Source of the DNA: Acorus gramineus
Lineage: Eukaryota > Streptophyta > Magnoliopsida > Acorales > Acoraceae
Reading direction: 5' to 3'
DNA: 64,000 nucleotides
Assembly (NCBI GenBank): GCA_030737835.1
Contig: CM060853.1
Span: 17,976,895 to 18,040,894 of the forward strand
This document shows positions 11,163 to 20,446 of the stretch, one piece after another. The first letter of the stretch is position 1, and every line of letters begins with the position of its first letter. The translations under genes were made by a program, and so were the position numbers. The notes below the pieces were generated by a model. The model searched no databases and was not told the origin of the DNA. It saw only the letters and a list, made by a program, of their open reading frames with translations.

Positions 11163-13334
11163 TCACCAGAACCCCTTCGGCACAAACTCGTCATGATCGG
11201 GTTCCATATAACTCGGCCGCGTCTCAGGAATCAGGATGGCTGTAGAGGCTGGAGTTGTTTTGTGGTCTCCAAACGACTGCTGAAAGTGAGACTGGCTACT
11301 CACAGAATTGCTGTATTGCAAGTGATTATGTGCAGTAGTGCAAACCGCGCCGACATTGGTGTTAATCTGAGGAGGTGTAAAGGCTGGATACGGAGACTCG
11401 TATTGCGGGAGCGAGCCCGGCCAACTCATCGGACCTGGCCAACTCATCGGGCTGTAATTCTCTATGGACACAGCAGACCCAGGCCCGCCGGGCCAGCAAG
11501 GTGGGACAGGCAATAATCCAGTCCGATCGACCCGTTCATGTACGTGGGCCTGGCCCGCACTGATCATCGGAGTGCCCGATGCAAGGCCTGCCACACGGAC
11601 ACCCAACACCCTCCCTTCGATGTTACACCCATTCATCTGCGAAATTGCATCAGCAGCCTCTGTCGGATTGGCATATCTCACGAATCCAAACCCTCTGCTC
11701 AACCCCGAAGCCTTGTCTCTCACCACCTTCAGCTCAACAATCTTCCCAAAGGGAGAGAACAGAACCCTCAGCCCGTCTTCGGTGATCGCCTGTGGGAGGT
11801 AACAGACATAGAGATTGGCATGGTCGATCTCCTTGACAGGTTTAGCGCTGAAGGGTGTGAGTGGAGCCGATACCATCTGAGGGCAAGCGATGGTGAGATG
11901 ACCAGAATCCCCACAGACACTGCATGAGAAAGGCTTTTCCACCAAAGGGTCAGTGCCTTTGAGCTTCCCCGAAAGCTTAGCGAGCTCCCTTAACTGGTTC
12001 TGCTTAAGCTTGTTCTCTCTTTCGTCCAATGGAACCAACAACTTCTCCACCATCGCTACGGCATCGTCCAATGACTTCTGGTTCTCTGCCTCAATCAAGA
12101 CATGTAAGTCATCCTCATAGGGGTCATGTTTTTTACCAGGCCTCACTTCTTTCATGCAACCTTTCCCACGTAATCGAATCTGTGCCCCCGTGTCCTTCTC
12201 CATCCTTTTTTGGGTGTTACCTCGTGGCCCGATGATGAGGCCTACGAAATTGTACCCGGGATATTGTTCAATGGGTATGTAGAGTTTCTTACAGAACTTG
12301 GGGGGCTTGTGATCGGATGGTGCTTTGAATGTCGGGTTCTTTTGTACCAGTTTTGAAATGATTTCCTTCCTTTCCTGGACAAGCTTCTCTTGGACCCTGG
12401 CCTTCTCAGAATCTGGTCTGAATCCAAGTTTATCATACAGCGTTGTGGTAGAAGGCGACCACCCTTCGCTATGTAGCCCCTTCAGTTTCTTGTTAATCTC
12501 GATGAGCCGTTCATTCAGTTCACGAGTTTCTGGGTTAAGATCAGCTGTGTTGACAAGGCTCTTGACAATGTCAGGAAGCTGTAATGGGCCCAGCATCTTC
12601 ATCTGGGCGTCATCACCTTCCCATCTTGTCTTCCTCCTTTTAAGAGTCACAGCGTCTTTGCCAGCTTGTTTGTGGTTTTCTGGTGGTAGATCCCATTTGG
12701 TGCGCTTTCTCCTTTCAGAACTTCCCATATTTTCCTGTCCAGCAGAAGTGTTACTATCAGTGGTTAGACTCTTGATGCCCTTCGATCTGGATTGGCTATT
12801 GGTACAGGGAGACCCAATGTCGGGTTGTGTCTTGAAGGACTGGTCCTGTTTGCATTTCTTTGAAGGATGGTCTTCTACTGCTGTGTTTCTCCAATTTTCC
12901 ATGGTTCCTACTGGTCTTTTCTTTTCACCTGATGAATTGGTTTGAACAGGTTTTGGCTCTTCCTCATAGTTGACTTCATTGTCAGATAATGGATGAGATA
13001 CGGATTCTTCTGATAGTTCCTCATTTAATTCCTCGCTTGGTTCCTCACTCGGTTCTTCACTTGGCTCCTCGCTTAGTTCCTCATGTAGTTCTTCAGTTAG
13101 CTCCTGCCTTGGTTCCTCAAATGGTTCTTCACTTGGCTCCTCACTTAGTTCCTCATGTATTTCTTCAGTTGGCTCCTGCCTTGGTTCCTCAAATGGTTCT
13201 TCACTTAATACCTGATCTAATGCACCATTACAGTCCTCCCTCTTGGCATCCGCATTGTTGTTATCCCTGCTACATTTGATTGAACACTTCAAATCCTCTA
13301 AAGCGTGTTGCTTCACCTTCCTTCTTTTTCCCAT
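11163..13334 (-). CDS. Splicing factor SF1 / branchpoint-binding-protein-like protein
   Basis: Uninterrupted frame of 723 residues. SF1/BBP recognises the intron branchpoint in early spliceosome assembly together with U2AF. Order of parts: lysine/arginine-rich start; a Glu/Pro repeat at about 44-111; U2AF-ligand-like basic-Trp motifs (RKRTKW 209-214, KRRKTRW 232-238); SF1 helix-hairpin region; KH/QUA2 domain about 350-450 with the GPRG loop; one zinc knuckle CX2CX4HX4C (471-484); an RRM about 507-583 with RGFGFVRY; a Pro/Gly/Ser-rich C-terminus. The KH + knuckle + RRM order is that of plant SF1. Plant SF1 usually has two zinc knuckles; only one is present here, and the C-terminus looks short. 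Start choice: ATG at 13334 gives MGKRRK; the 22 upstream in-frame residues resemble intron/UTR sequence with an acceptor-like TCTGCTCAG. A 5' UTR intron is likely. Confidence 0.9.
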   Translation of the reverse strand: MGKRRKVKQHALEDLKCSIKCSRDNNNADAKREDCNGALDQVLSEEPFEEPRQEPTEEIHEELSEEPSEEPFEEPRQELTEELHEELSEEPSEEPSEEPSEELNEELSEESVSHPLSDNEVNYEEEPKPVQTNSSGEKKRPVGTMENWRNTAVEDHPSKKCKQDQSFKTQPDIGSPCTNSQSRSKGIKSLTTDSNTSAGQENMGSSERRKRTKWDLPPENHKQAGKDAVTLKRRKTRWEGDDAQMKMLGPLQLPDIVKSLVNTADLNPETRELNERLIEINKKLKGLHSEGWSPSTTTLYDKLGFRPDSEKARVQEKLVQERKEIISKLVQKNPTFKAPSDHKPPKFCKKLYIPIEQYPGYNFVGLIIGPRGNTQKRMEKDTGAQIRLRGKGCMKEVRPGKKHDPYEDDLHVLIEAENQKSLDDAVAMVEKLLVPLDERENKLKQNQLRELAKLSGKLKGTDPLVEKPFSCSVCGDSGHLTIACPQMVSAPLTPFSAKPVKEIDHANLYVCYLPQAITEDGLRVLFSPFGKIVELKVVRDKASGLSRGFGFVRYANPTEAADAISQMNGCNIEGRVLGVRVAGLASGTPMISAGQAHVHERVDRTGLLPVPPCWPGGPGSAVSIENYSPMSWPGPMSWPGSLPQYESPYPAFTPPQINTNVGAVCTTAHNHLQYSNSVSSQSHFQQSFGDHKTTPASTAILIPETRPSYMEPDHDEFVPKGFW
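13009..13210 (-). repeat. Coding minisatellite (Glu/Pro repeats) in SF1-like gene
   Basis: The DNA encodes tandem SEEP/FEEP units with a higher-order unit of about 24 residues (72 bp) ending in HEEL, present twice, followed by shorter SEEP repeats. It lies in the N-terminal acidic part of the protein and is a likely site of length polymorphism. Confidence 0.8.
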
Positions 13335-14936
13335 GCCTGTAGCAAAGGACTCCTGAGCAGAGTAACAGATATATGAGTGAAACAATAGCTTATATATCAT
13401 TGAAGCAGTGGCATCTTCATAAAAATATAAGCATTGACAGACAATTATTTCTTATATAATGTGGACACTTCTCAGCTGGAGGACCATCTCTCAAATACTC
13501 TGTTCTCAGGTCAAACCAATACTGGTTAATTCACAACAATATAAGACAAACTGCTGATCAGGTTTGTGGCAGAGATACAGATGTGAAATGCTGATCAGGT
13601 TCAATATATGTTGTTTCCATTTACGAAATGTAAAGGTTAAGCTCCACAGCACATAAATGATTCTGTTCAACAGTACAACTCCTGTGAGCCATATCCAGGC
13701 TAAAGTTTTACCCTGACCACTGTGGAAATCTGCCAGCGAAAAAAGGAGCTTGGCATCATTTGGCAATGAAGTAAGATGATGTTCAACTTTTTCTTCATCT
13801 CCCTTCAACTGCTACCCAACTTGATCAAATTCTTACCCTCACAACTTCAATTCATCATCATCGATGACAATTACATATAAAGATCCAAATGTCAATACTT
13901 ATATTTCCCACCTACATTATTTGTAACATAAAATGTCCAAAATTTACACATTGTTCTCTGCACATGATCAAACAACCACATAAATTGGAAAATTAACTAA
14001 AAAAGGGAGACCGCAATCAAGGAATGAAGAAAAAAATTATCTGCAAATGTAACAACCCAAATTACATAAGTGAAGGACGTGGAGCGTATATAGCATACAA
14101 ATCCAAATCCAAAACAATCTTGTTGTGAAATGCACTTCAAAGATATTATCCATGGGTCTTCCAAAAATGTAATCATCGAAAATGGAATGGAAGACAACTT
14201 CAACCAAGTTTGCTCGACAATGTCTATTTGTCTCTGACCAGATCTGGTTTCTTGGGGATAACGAATTAGGGCCACTTTGACATTCATTCTCATTCTCATC
14301 CTGTTAGAACACCCAGGAAAATTGCATTGGGTCAAAATCTCTCCTTCCACGGAATTTCCAGAACTGGATTCCTAGGAAAAAAGAATTCTCTTTCTGAACC
14401 AGAGTTCCCAAACTGGCTCTCAGTCTTTGAGTTGCCACAAATGTGACATAAAAGACATAATTACAATAAAATGATTTTGGACCAGAAATCAAAGTGCAAG
14501 AACACATGTATGCCTCCTCCTCTATTGTAAAATCACAATCAACGAGTGCACTATATATATTACCTACATAATCAACAATGCATGACCAGTTTCAGTTCCC
14601 ATTCCATAGTGTGCGTTCTTCTTTGCATTCAAAAACGCTAATAAACCCTAAAAACCTTCCATTCTTGCAATATATATCTAAAAAACGGGAAAAAAAAATT
14701 TAAAAATCGACATGCGTTTGATATATTGTTGAAATCAAAGGAGCTGGAGATGTCTGTGAAAGAAATGGAGGGAAGAAATCGAACCTGTCGGAATCGGCAA
14801 AGAAGGATCGTTAACGGTCGATTTCAAATCGGACGAATCACCACGATCAGTGAAAGGTTGGAATCGGAGGCCTTGATAAAGGAGAATCGAAGCCCTAAAA
14901 AATGGGTTTCTGTAAAACAATAATCGAAATTCCGAA
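13335..14936 (-). other. Probable 5' UTR exon, UTR intron and promoter side of SF1-like gene
   Basis: On the - strand, 14936-14750 has the look of a plant 5' leader (pyrimidine-rich, TAGGGCTTCGATTCTCC near its start). An acceptor-like site lies just upstream of the ATG at 13334. I infer a first non-coding exon near 14.75-14.93 kb spliced to about 13.36 kb. No protein-coding exon is supported in between; transcript data would settle the model. Confidence 0.4.
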
Positions 14937-15182
14937 AGACTGAAAATCCGGTGCGTAGGCGGTTCATGTTATTAATCGTGCTTTGTGGTAATGCGATGTG
15001 CCTGAGAACATCATGATGCTTATCTGGACCGTTGATTTTCTGTCGTTTGACGTTTGGTGTCCTGTTACATATGAAAGTTATTTAACAGTACCATGTTAAG
15101 CGAAAATGAAGTTTATTTGTTCTGAACATACTGTGGGATCTCATACTCTACTCTTGTCCTGTAAATCCACCGTTTAAAAAAT

Positions 15183-16479
15183 GACATCTAAGTCCCTACA
15201 AACACGGGAAAACCCATATAAGTCCTTACTAAAATTGGGTAGACGTACGAGTCTTTGAAAACTCAAAAAAACCCAATTCTCATCCCTGAGTTAAATTTTC
15301 ATCCAAACTTAACGGAATATTCCTGGAATATTCCATCACATATAATTGTGTAGACATTGAAGTCCTTATAAACAGTCATAAAGACAAATTAGTCCCTACA
15401 AAAGACAAAATTGCCCCTGAAAGACTTTTACATTAAATTGTGTACACATTATAGTCCCTATAAACAATCATAAAGACAAATTAGTCCCTGTAAAAGATAA
15501 AATTGCCCCTGAAAGATTTTTACATTTAATTGGATAGACATTACAGTCCTTATAAATAATCGTAAAGACAAATTGGTCTCTATAAAAGACAAAAATGCCC
15601 GTGAAGGATTTTTACATTTAATTGTGTAAACATTGTAGTCCTTATAAATAATTACAAAGACAAATAATATAATTTTATTATTTATTCTTTCATCTTTTAT
15701 CCTATTGCTCACACTCTACCTGAACAAGTAATGAATAATCCTATTTTCTTTAAGGTGTTTGCTTGCTTTGAAATACCTATACATGATTTTCCATAAAATT
15801 TGTTTATTTACATTCCTGGCAGAGAGAATTTTAATAAACTCATGCCACTTTTTTTACTTCCCTACAAACAAAAAGGTAAAAAGAATGCATTCTACTGGTT
15901 AAAATATTTTTTTTACATCCAAATTGAGATCTTCAGGTGGAGTGTGAGCGATAGAATAGAAGATGAAAAGAAAAAAAAAATTATATTATTTGTCTTTATG
16001 ATTGTTTATAAGGACTGCAATGTCTACACAATTAAATGTAAAAATCTTTCAGGGGTATTTTTGTCTTTTATAGGGATCAATTTGTCTTTACGATTGTTTA
16101 TAAGGACTGTAATGTCTATTCGATTAAATGTAAAAGTCTTTCAGGGGTAATTTTGTCTTTTGCAGGGACTAATTTGTCTTTATGATTGTTTATAGGGATT
16201 GCAATGTGTACACAATTTAATGTAAAAGTCTTTCACGGGCAATTTTATCTTTTTCAGGGACTAATTTGTCTTTATGACTGTTTATAAGGACTTCAATGTC
16301 TACACAATTATATGTGATGGAATATTCCAGGAATATTCCGTTAAGTTTGGATGGAAATTTAACTCAGGGATGATAATTGGGTTTTTTTTAGTTTTCAGGG
16401 ACTCGTACGTCTGTCCCAATTTTAGTAGGGACTTATATGGGTTTTCCCATGTTTGTAGGGACTTAGATGTCTTTAACCC
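15183..16479. mobile_element. Foldback DNA element with arms built of ~100-bp units
   Basis: Two inverted arms of about 540 bp (about 15183-15725 and 15940-16479) enclose a spacer of about 215 bp. The tips match GACATCTAAGTCCC; the right tip continues GGGTTAAAGACATC. Each arm contains about four tandem units of roughly 100 bp, recognisable by AAGACAAATTAGTCCC in one arm and its complement in the other. A 9-bp TTAAAAAAT flanks both sides (15174-15182 and 16480-16488), the length typical of Mutator-like insertions, though it is A/T-rich. No transposase is seen. A decayed relative lies at 52351-52772. Confidence 0.8.
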
Positions 16480-16490
16480 TTAAAAAATAA

Positions 16491-16993
16491 AGGGGAAATT
16501 AATTGGGGGACCCTGTGGTCACATGTCTATTATTTTTAGGCCCCTGGAATTTTTCAAGTTTTTTTTACGTCCCTAAGGCGGTGAAGAATTATCTTTAGGT
16601 CCTTTCAACTGGATGCTATTAAAAAATACCAAAAATGCCCTATGGCGAATTATTTTAGTACACTGTTAACACTCCATAGTATATTGTTAAGTATCTCTGG
16701 TATACTATAACACTCCTCAATACATTGTTAACCTTCTTATAAAATGCCATCGCCCAATTATTTTAGTATATTGTAAACACGTTCAAGTACATTATTAAGT
16801 ATCTCCAGTACACTGTTAACACTCTTCAATACATTGTTAACCTTCGCATAATTTGGTGAGGGTATTTTCAGTATTTTTTAACAACATTTGAATGGAGGGA
16901 CCTGAAGATAATTTTTCAACGTTTTAGAAACCTAAAAAAAAAAAAAATTCAACATCTTATGGATAATCACAAGAACCCTAATTAATTTTCCTT
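16491..16993. mobile_element. Second foldback/TIR element abutting the first
   Basis: Arms of about 140 bp: 16491-16630 begins AGGGGAAATTAATT, and the reverse complement of 16855-16993 begins AAGGAAAATTAATT and stays similar through AAAAAATACC. The interior has degenerate tandem motifs around GTACACTGTTAACACT. It starts 11 bp after the end of the 15183-16479 element; flanks are A-rich, so a target duplication cannot be fixed. No coding capacity. Confidence 0.7.
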
Positions 16994-17249
16994 AAAATAA
17001 AAGATATTTGTTTATTATTTAGGTATATAACTCACTTTTCATGAAGTATCCCGCATGCTTTTCTGAATTTCTGTTCAGCGGACTCAAGCCAAATTGGCCC
17101 ATTGTATAGAAATTAGTCCCTGGGTCCAATCATGGGCTCAAACCGGGTAATTCAAAGGTCAAGCTTTAAATCCGTGGGCGGGTCAACGAGCTTGTTATTC
17201 AAAAAAAAATTAAAAAAAGGGAGGGGCGACCTCTGCCTTGGCAGTGGGG

Positions 17250-17592
17250 GGGCACGGCCAGGCTCGTGGGTAGGCCTACAGGTCAGGCCTGGGTTTCATT
17301 TTGAGGTTCGGGTCTAGCCTGTTTGCATGTCTGAGTCGGATGGATCATGATTATGGATTTCAAGCCGATTGCTAATGTTTACCTTTTATAATGTTATGTA
17401 TTTCATTACAAGAATGTCTTTTTTTTTTAGTTACAAAAAAGGGTTCAATTTTAAGTGAGTAGTCCATTAGAGACCATATGTTTTCTTTTAAAGTAAACTG
17501 TTAAGTGTCTACTATCTTTACTAATATTTTGAATTTGACAATCAGTTGGAACCATCAGTGTATCATTCTATCCATCTCTGCATCCCTACGAG
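17250..17592 (+). repeat. Direct duplicate segment, copy 1 (partner 19968-20321)
   Basis: About 345 bp shared with 19968-20321, from GGCCTACAGGTCA to TCTCTGCATCCCT, including TTCAATTTTAAGTGAG and TTTGAATTTGACAATC. The partner lies immediately downstream of the MLO stop codon, so the segment is either MLO 3' flank copied leftwards or an unclassified repeat present twice. Confidence 0.75.
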
Positions 17593-17662
17593 TTGGGACC
17601 TCGACTCAGCGACCGTCGCTCCTCTTGTCCTCCCTCTAGTGTCACATTCTCACGCACTTGAC

Positions 17663-18517
17663 TAGGGATGATAATAGATTAGATTGAAGTCGGGTTTACC
17701 ATAATCTAAACCCAACCCGTCTTTTTAATGTTAGGCTTCATATCTGCCCTACCCCACCTCAGATTTTATAATTTGAAATCCATATCTACTCCATTACATT
17801 TTAGGTTTTATATCTTAAAATTCATATCTGCCCCCACCCCACCCATTTAAAGTGAGTTAGATTGTTCGGTCACTATATTTAATATAATAAAAAATTATAT
17901 AACAAAAATAAATTATTTTTGACATAAATGAGGATTATATTTATAAAAACATTTCAATTTGAATACTAAAATATCAAAATAGATATAACAAAAATAGTTC
18001 ATAACATCCATTACATACAATATTTCAAAGTTAATTAACACATTTTTAATACATATTATAAATAGTTCAAAATTACATATAAGACCAAATAAAGATTTTC
18101 TTGACGTATGTTGAAAGAAAAATGGAAAGATAAATACTATAAAATATCAAACATTTTTTTTTATTGTGACAGATAATTGATTTTATGAAGGTGTGTATTT
18201 TGTATTGTTTCCGTGAGATGAATTTGAATAAATGGATGTAGAGAAAAAAAAAAAAAAAGAATGACGATACTTGAGTTTAATTTTTGACCATATTAAAAAT
18301 TAATTTTCTTTTTTAGTATGTTTATAAATCATAATGATAGAATATAGGTCGGGTTCACGGGTTAGGTCAGGTTTTAAACATAAAACCCAAACTCAACCCA
18401 TTTATTACACGATCGGGATGAGTTAAGGTAGGTTTGAAAAATATAGAATCCAAACCCATCCCAATAGAGACAGTTCAGGTCAGGTTATCAATAAAACACA
18501 CCCCATTGCCATCCTTA
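17663..18517. mobile_element. Non-autonomous hAT-type element
   Basis: Imperfect terminal inverted repeats TAGGGATGATAAT (left) and TAAGGATGGCAAT (reverse complement of right end) are flanked by 8-bp target duplications CACTTGAC (17655-17662) and CACTTGAT (18518-18525), 7 of 8 identical. An 8-bp duplication with (C/T)A-G-G ends is diagnostic of hAT transposons. The 855-bp interior is AT-rich and has no transposase frame. Confidence 0.75.
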
Positions 18518-18525
18518 CACTTGAT

Positions 18526-19289
18526 TGGTATGAGTCTCACATTTGAAATTTTTTTGTATGTTATTTTTAAGTGTGTTGCTACACTCGATTTTCTTCTTAG
18601 TCCAAAACATAGACCGATATATCTCGTTACAGATTATGTGAAACATATATCTTGTCAGATAATATATATATTTTACTAAATTTTTTCGTATACTTATTAA
18701 AAATGAGTTCATTTAACTTGAAATAGTACTAAATCTTGTATGAAATTCATGCATGTTAAATCAATTAACCTTGAGCATTCTTATGTTAAAACAAGGGCTA
18801 TCCCTGCCTGAGGACATGCAACAAGTAACTACAAGATGTAAACGTGCATATGGTATTATAGACTTTTTCAGTCACTTTGTTTTTCTTTTGATTGTTCTCT
18901 TATCCTCTCATCCCCAAACTGGGTTTTTTACTTCCACTTTTATCTTAGTGAAAGTGAAAGTACCAAGATCTACATTTTTCAACAAAAAAAAAAAATTTCA
19001 TCACAAGGATGCTAACTATTTGTTTGGTAGAGAAAGATGTGGTAAGGGAAGATCAATGAATAGTATGCATCTGAATCTCTTATTGAATACCCAATACATG
19101 TTGCACTTATAATCCCATTATCAACTAACAAAGTTTATTCGATTCTAATACAAAATTTTACACACCAAAACTTTTCTTTTCCATTTTAATGCACACAAAT
19201 ACTTTAAGCAATTATATTGGTCGACGTACAGGAACTGGTGTCCCTTTCATTTTGATTCTAATTTTTTCGTGGATTTATTTGGGACTCCA
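18526..19289. other. Intergenic AT-rich spacer between two transposons
   Basis: No exon, RNA gene or repeat is recognised; short open frames here have no family resemblance. Confidence 0.5.
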
Positions 19290-19877
19290 TGATGTAGGAC
19301 AGATTATGCAAATGAGAGCACCAAAAGAAATCCATCAGATAAATTATAAATCAATGGTCACGATCTCGGAATCGCATAAAATTTTACATGGTGAAATATA
19401 TCGAGGAGATATTCTAGATTAGTTATTATACAACTAACCATTCTTATTTTTTAAAAATTAATTCATTTAGGCCTTTAAATTAGCAATTTTACTATTTTTA
19501 GTAAGTTTTAGATTTGTGATATCTCAATCATAACAGATCGGAATTGATTTCTATCAATTCCTATGATCATTGAGAATCTCATAGAATCAGAAAAATTAGT
19601 TTTCGAATTTTACTATTTTTAGTAATTTTTTAATTTTATGTTATTAGTATAAATAGCAGACTTGTGATCTAGGGTTGACAGATTTTTATCAATAATATTT
19701 CAAATTTCCTCTAAAAAAAAAAAAAATTGTTAGTTGTATAACAACTAATCTAGAAGATCTCCTCGATATATTTCACCATGTAAAATTTCGTGCGATTCCG
19801 AGATCATGACCATTGATTTGTAATTTATCCGATGGACTTCTTTTGGTGCTCTCATCTGCATAATCTGTCCTACATCA
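19290..19877. mobile_element. Long-TIR (149-bp arms) element related to SDR intron insertions
   Basis: Left arm 19290-19438 (TGATGTAGGACAG...) and right arm 19729-19877 (...CTGTCCTACATCA) are near-perfect inverted repeats of 149 nt. The 290-bp interior carries a TATAAATAG-like site and paired ACTATTTTTAGTAA tracts, and it matches in reverse the interior of the SDR intron elements at 0.7 and 6.4 kb. The ends are TG...CA but no clear target duplication is visible. Confidence 0.75.
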
Positions 19878-19967
19878 CAATAGTAGTACCTAATTAAAAA
19901 ATTTGTTTTAAAAAAAAAATAGAGATATCACTTTTCTTTAATTAGTATCCTGTCTTGACTAAGGAGG

Positions 19968-20321
19968 GCACGGCGAGGCACGTTGGCAGGCCTACAGGTC
20001 AAGCTTGGGCCTCTAGCTAGCCCGTTTGCAGGTGGAGTATGATGGATCAGGTCCTCAGGATTGTGGATTTCAAGCCAATTGCTTATGTTTACCTTTCATA
20101 ATGTCATGTATTTCATTACATGAATGTATGTTTTTCTTGTTTGAAAAGGGTTCAATTTTAAGTGAGAAGTCCATTGGAGACCATATGGTTTTCTATAAAG
20201 TAAATTATCAATCATCCTGACTGTAGTCTATTTACAACCCTTGTAATATTTTGAATTTGACAATCAGTTGGAACTTGGAACCATCAACATGTCATTCTAT
20301 GCATCTCTGTATCCCTGCGAC
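19968..20321 (+). repeat. Direct duplicate segment, copy 2, next to MLO 3' end
   Basis: Partner of 17250-17592. It begins about 125 bp past the MLO stop (in MLO orientation) and may contain MLO 3' untranslated sequence. Confidence 0.7.
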
Positions 20322-20446
20322 GCCTCTCTTTAGCAAACCAACAAAAAAAAAATAAAATCATGGTCTCTTCTTCTGCTGCTCCTCAAATAACACAACAAGT
20401 TCCTGTGTAAATTGTAATATATGTCATCGATGCTGTTTGCGCGCGT

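Noticed and set aside
12325-12945. 206-codon + strand frame, with neighbours at 11193-11927
   Set aside because: Antisense shadows of the long uninterrupted SF1-like coding exon.
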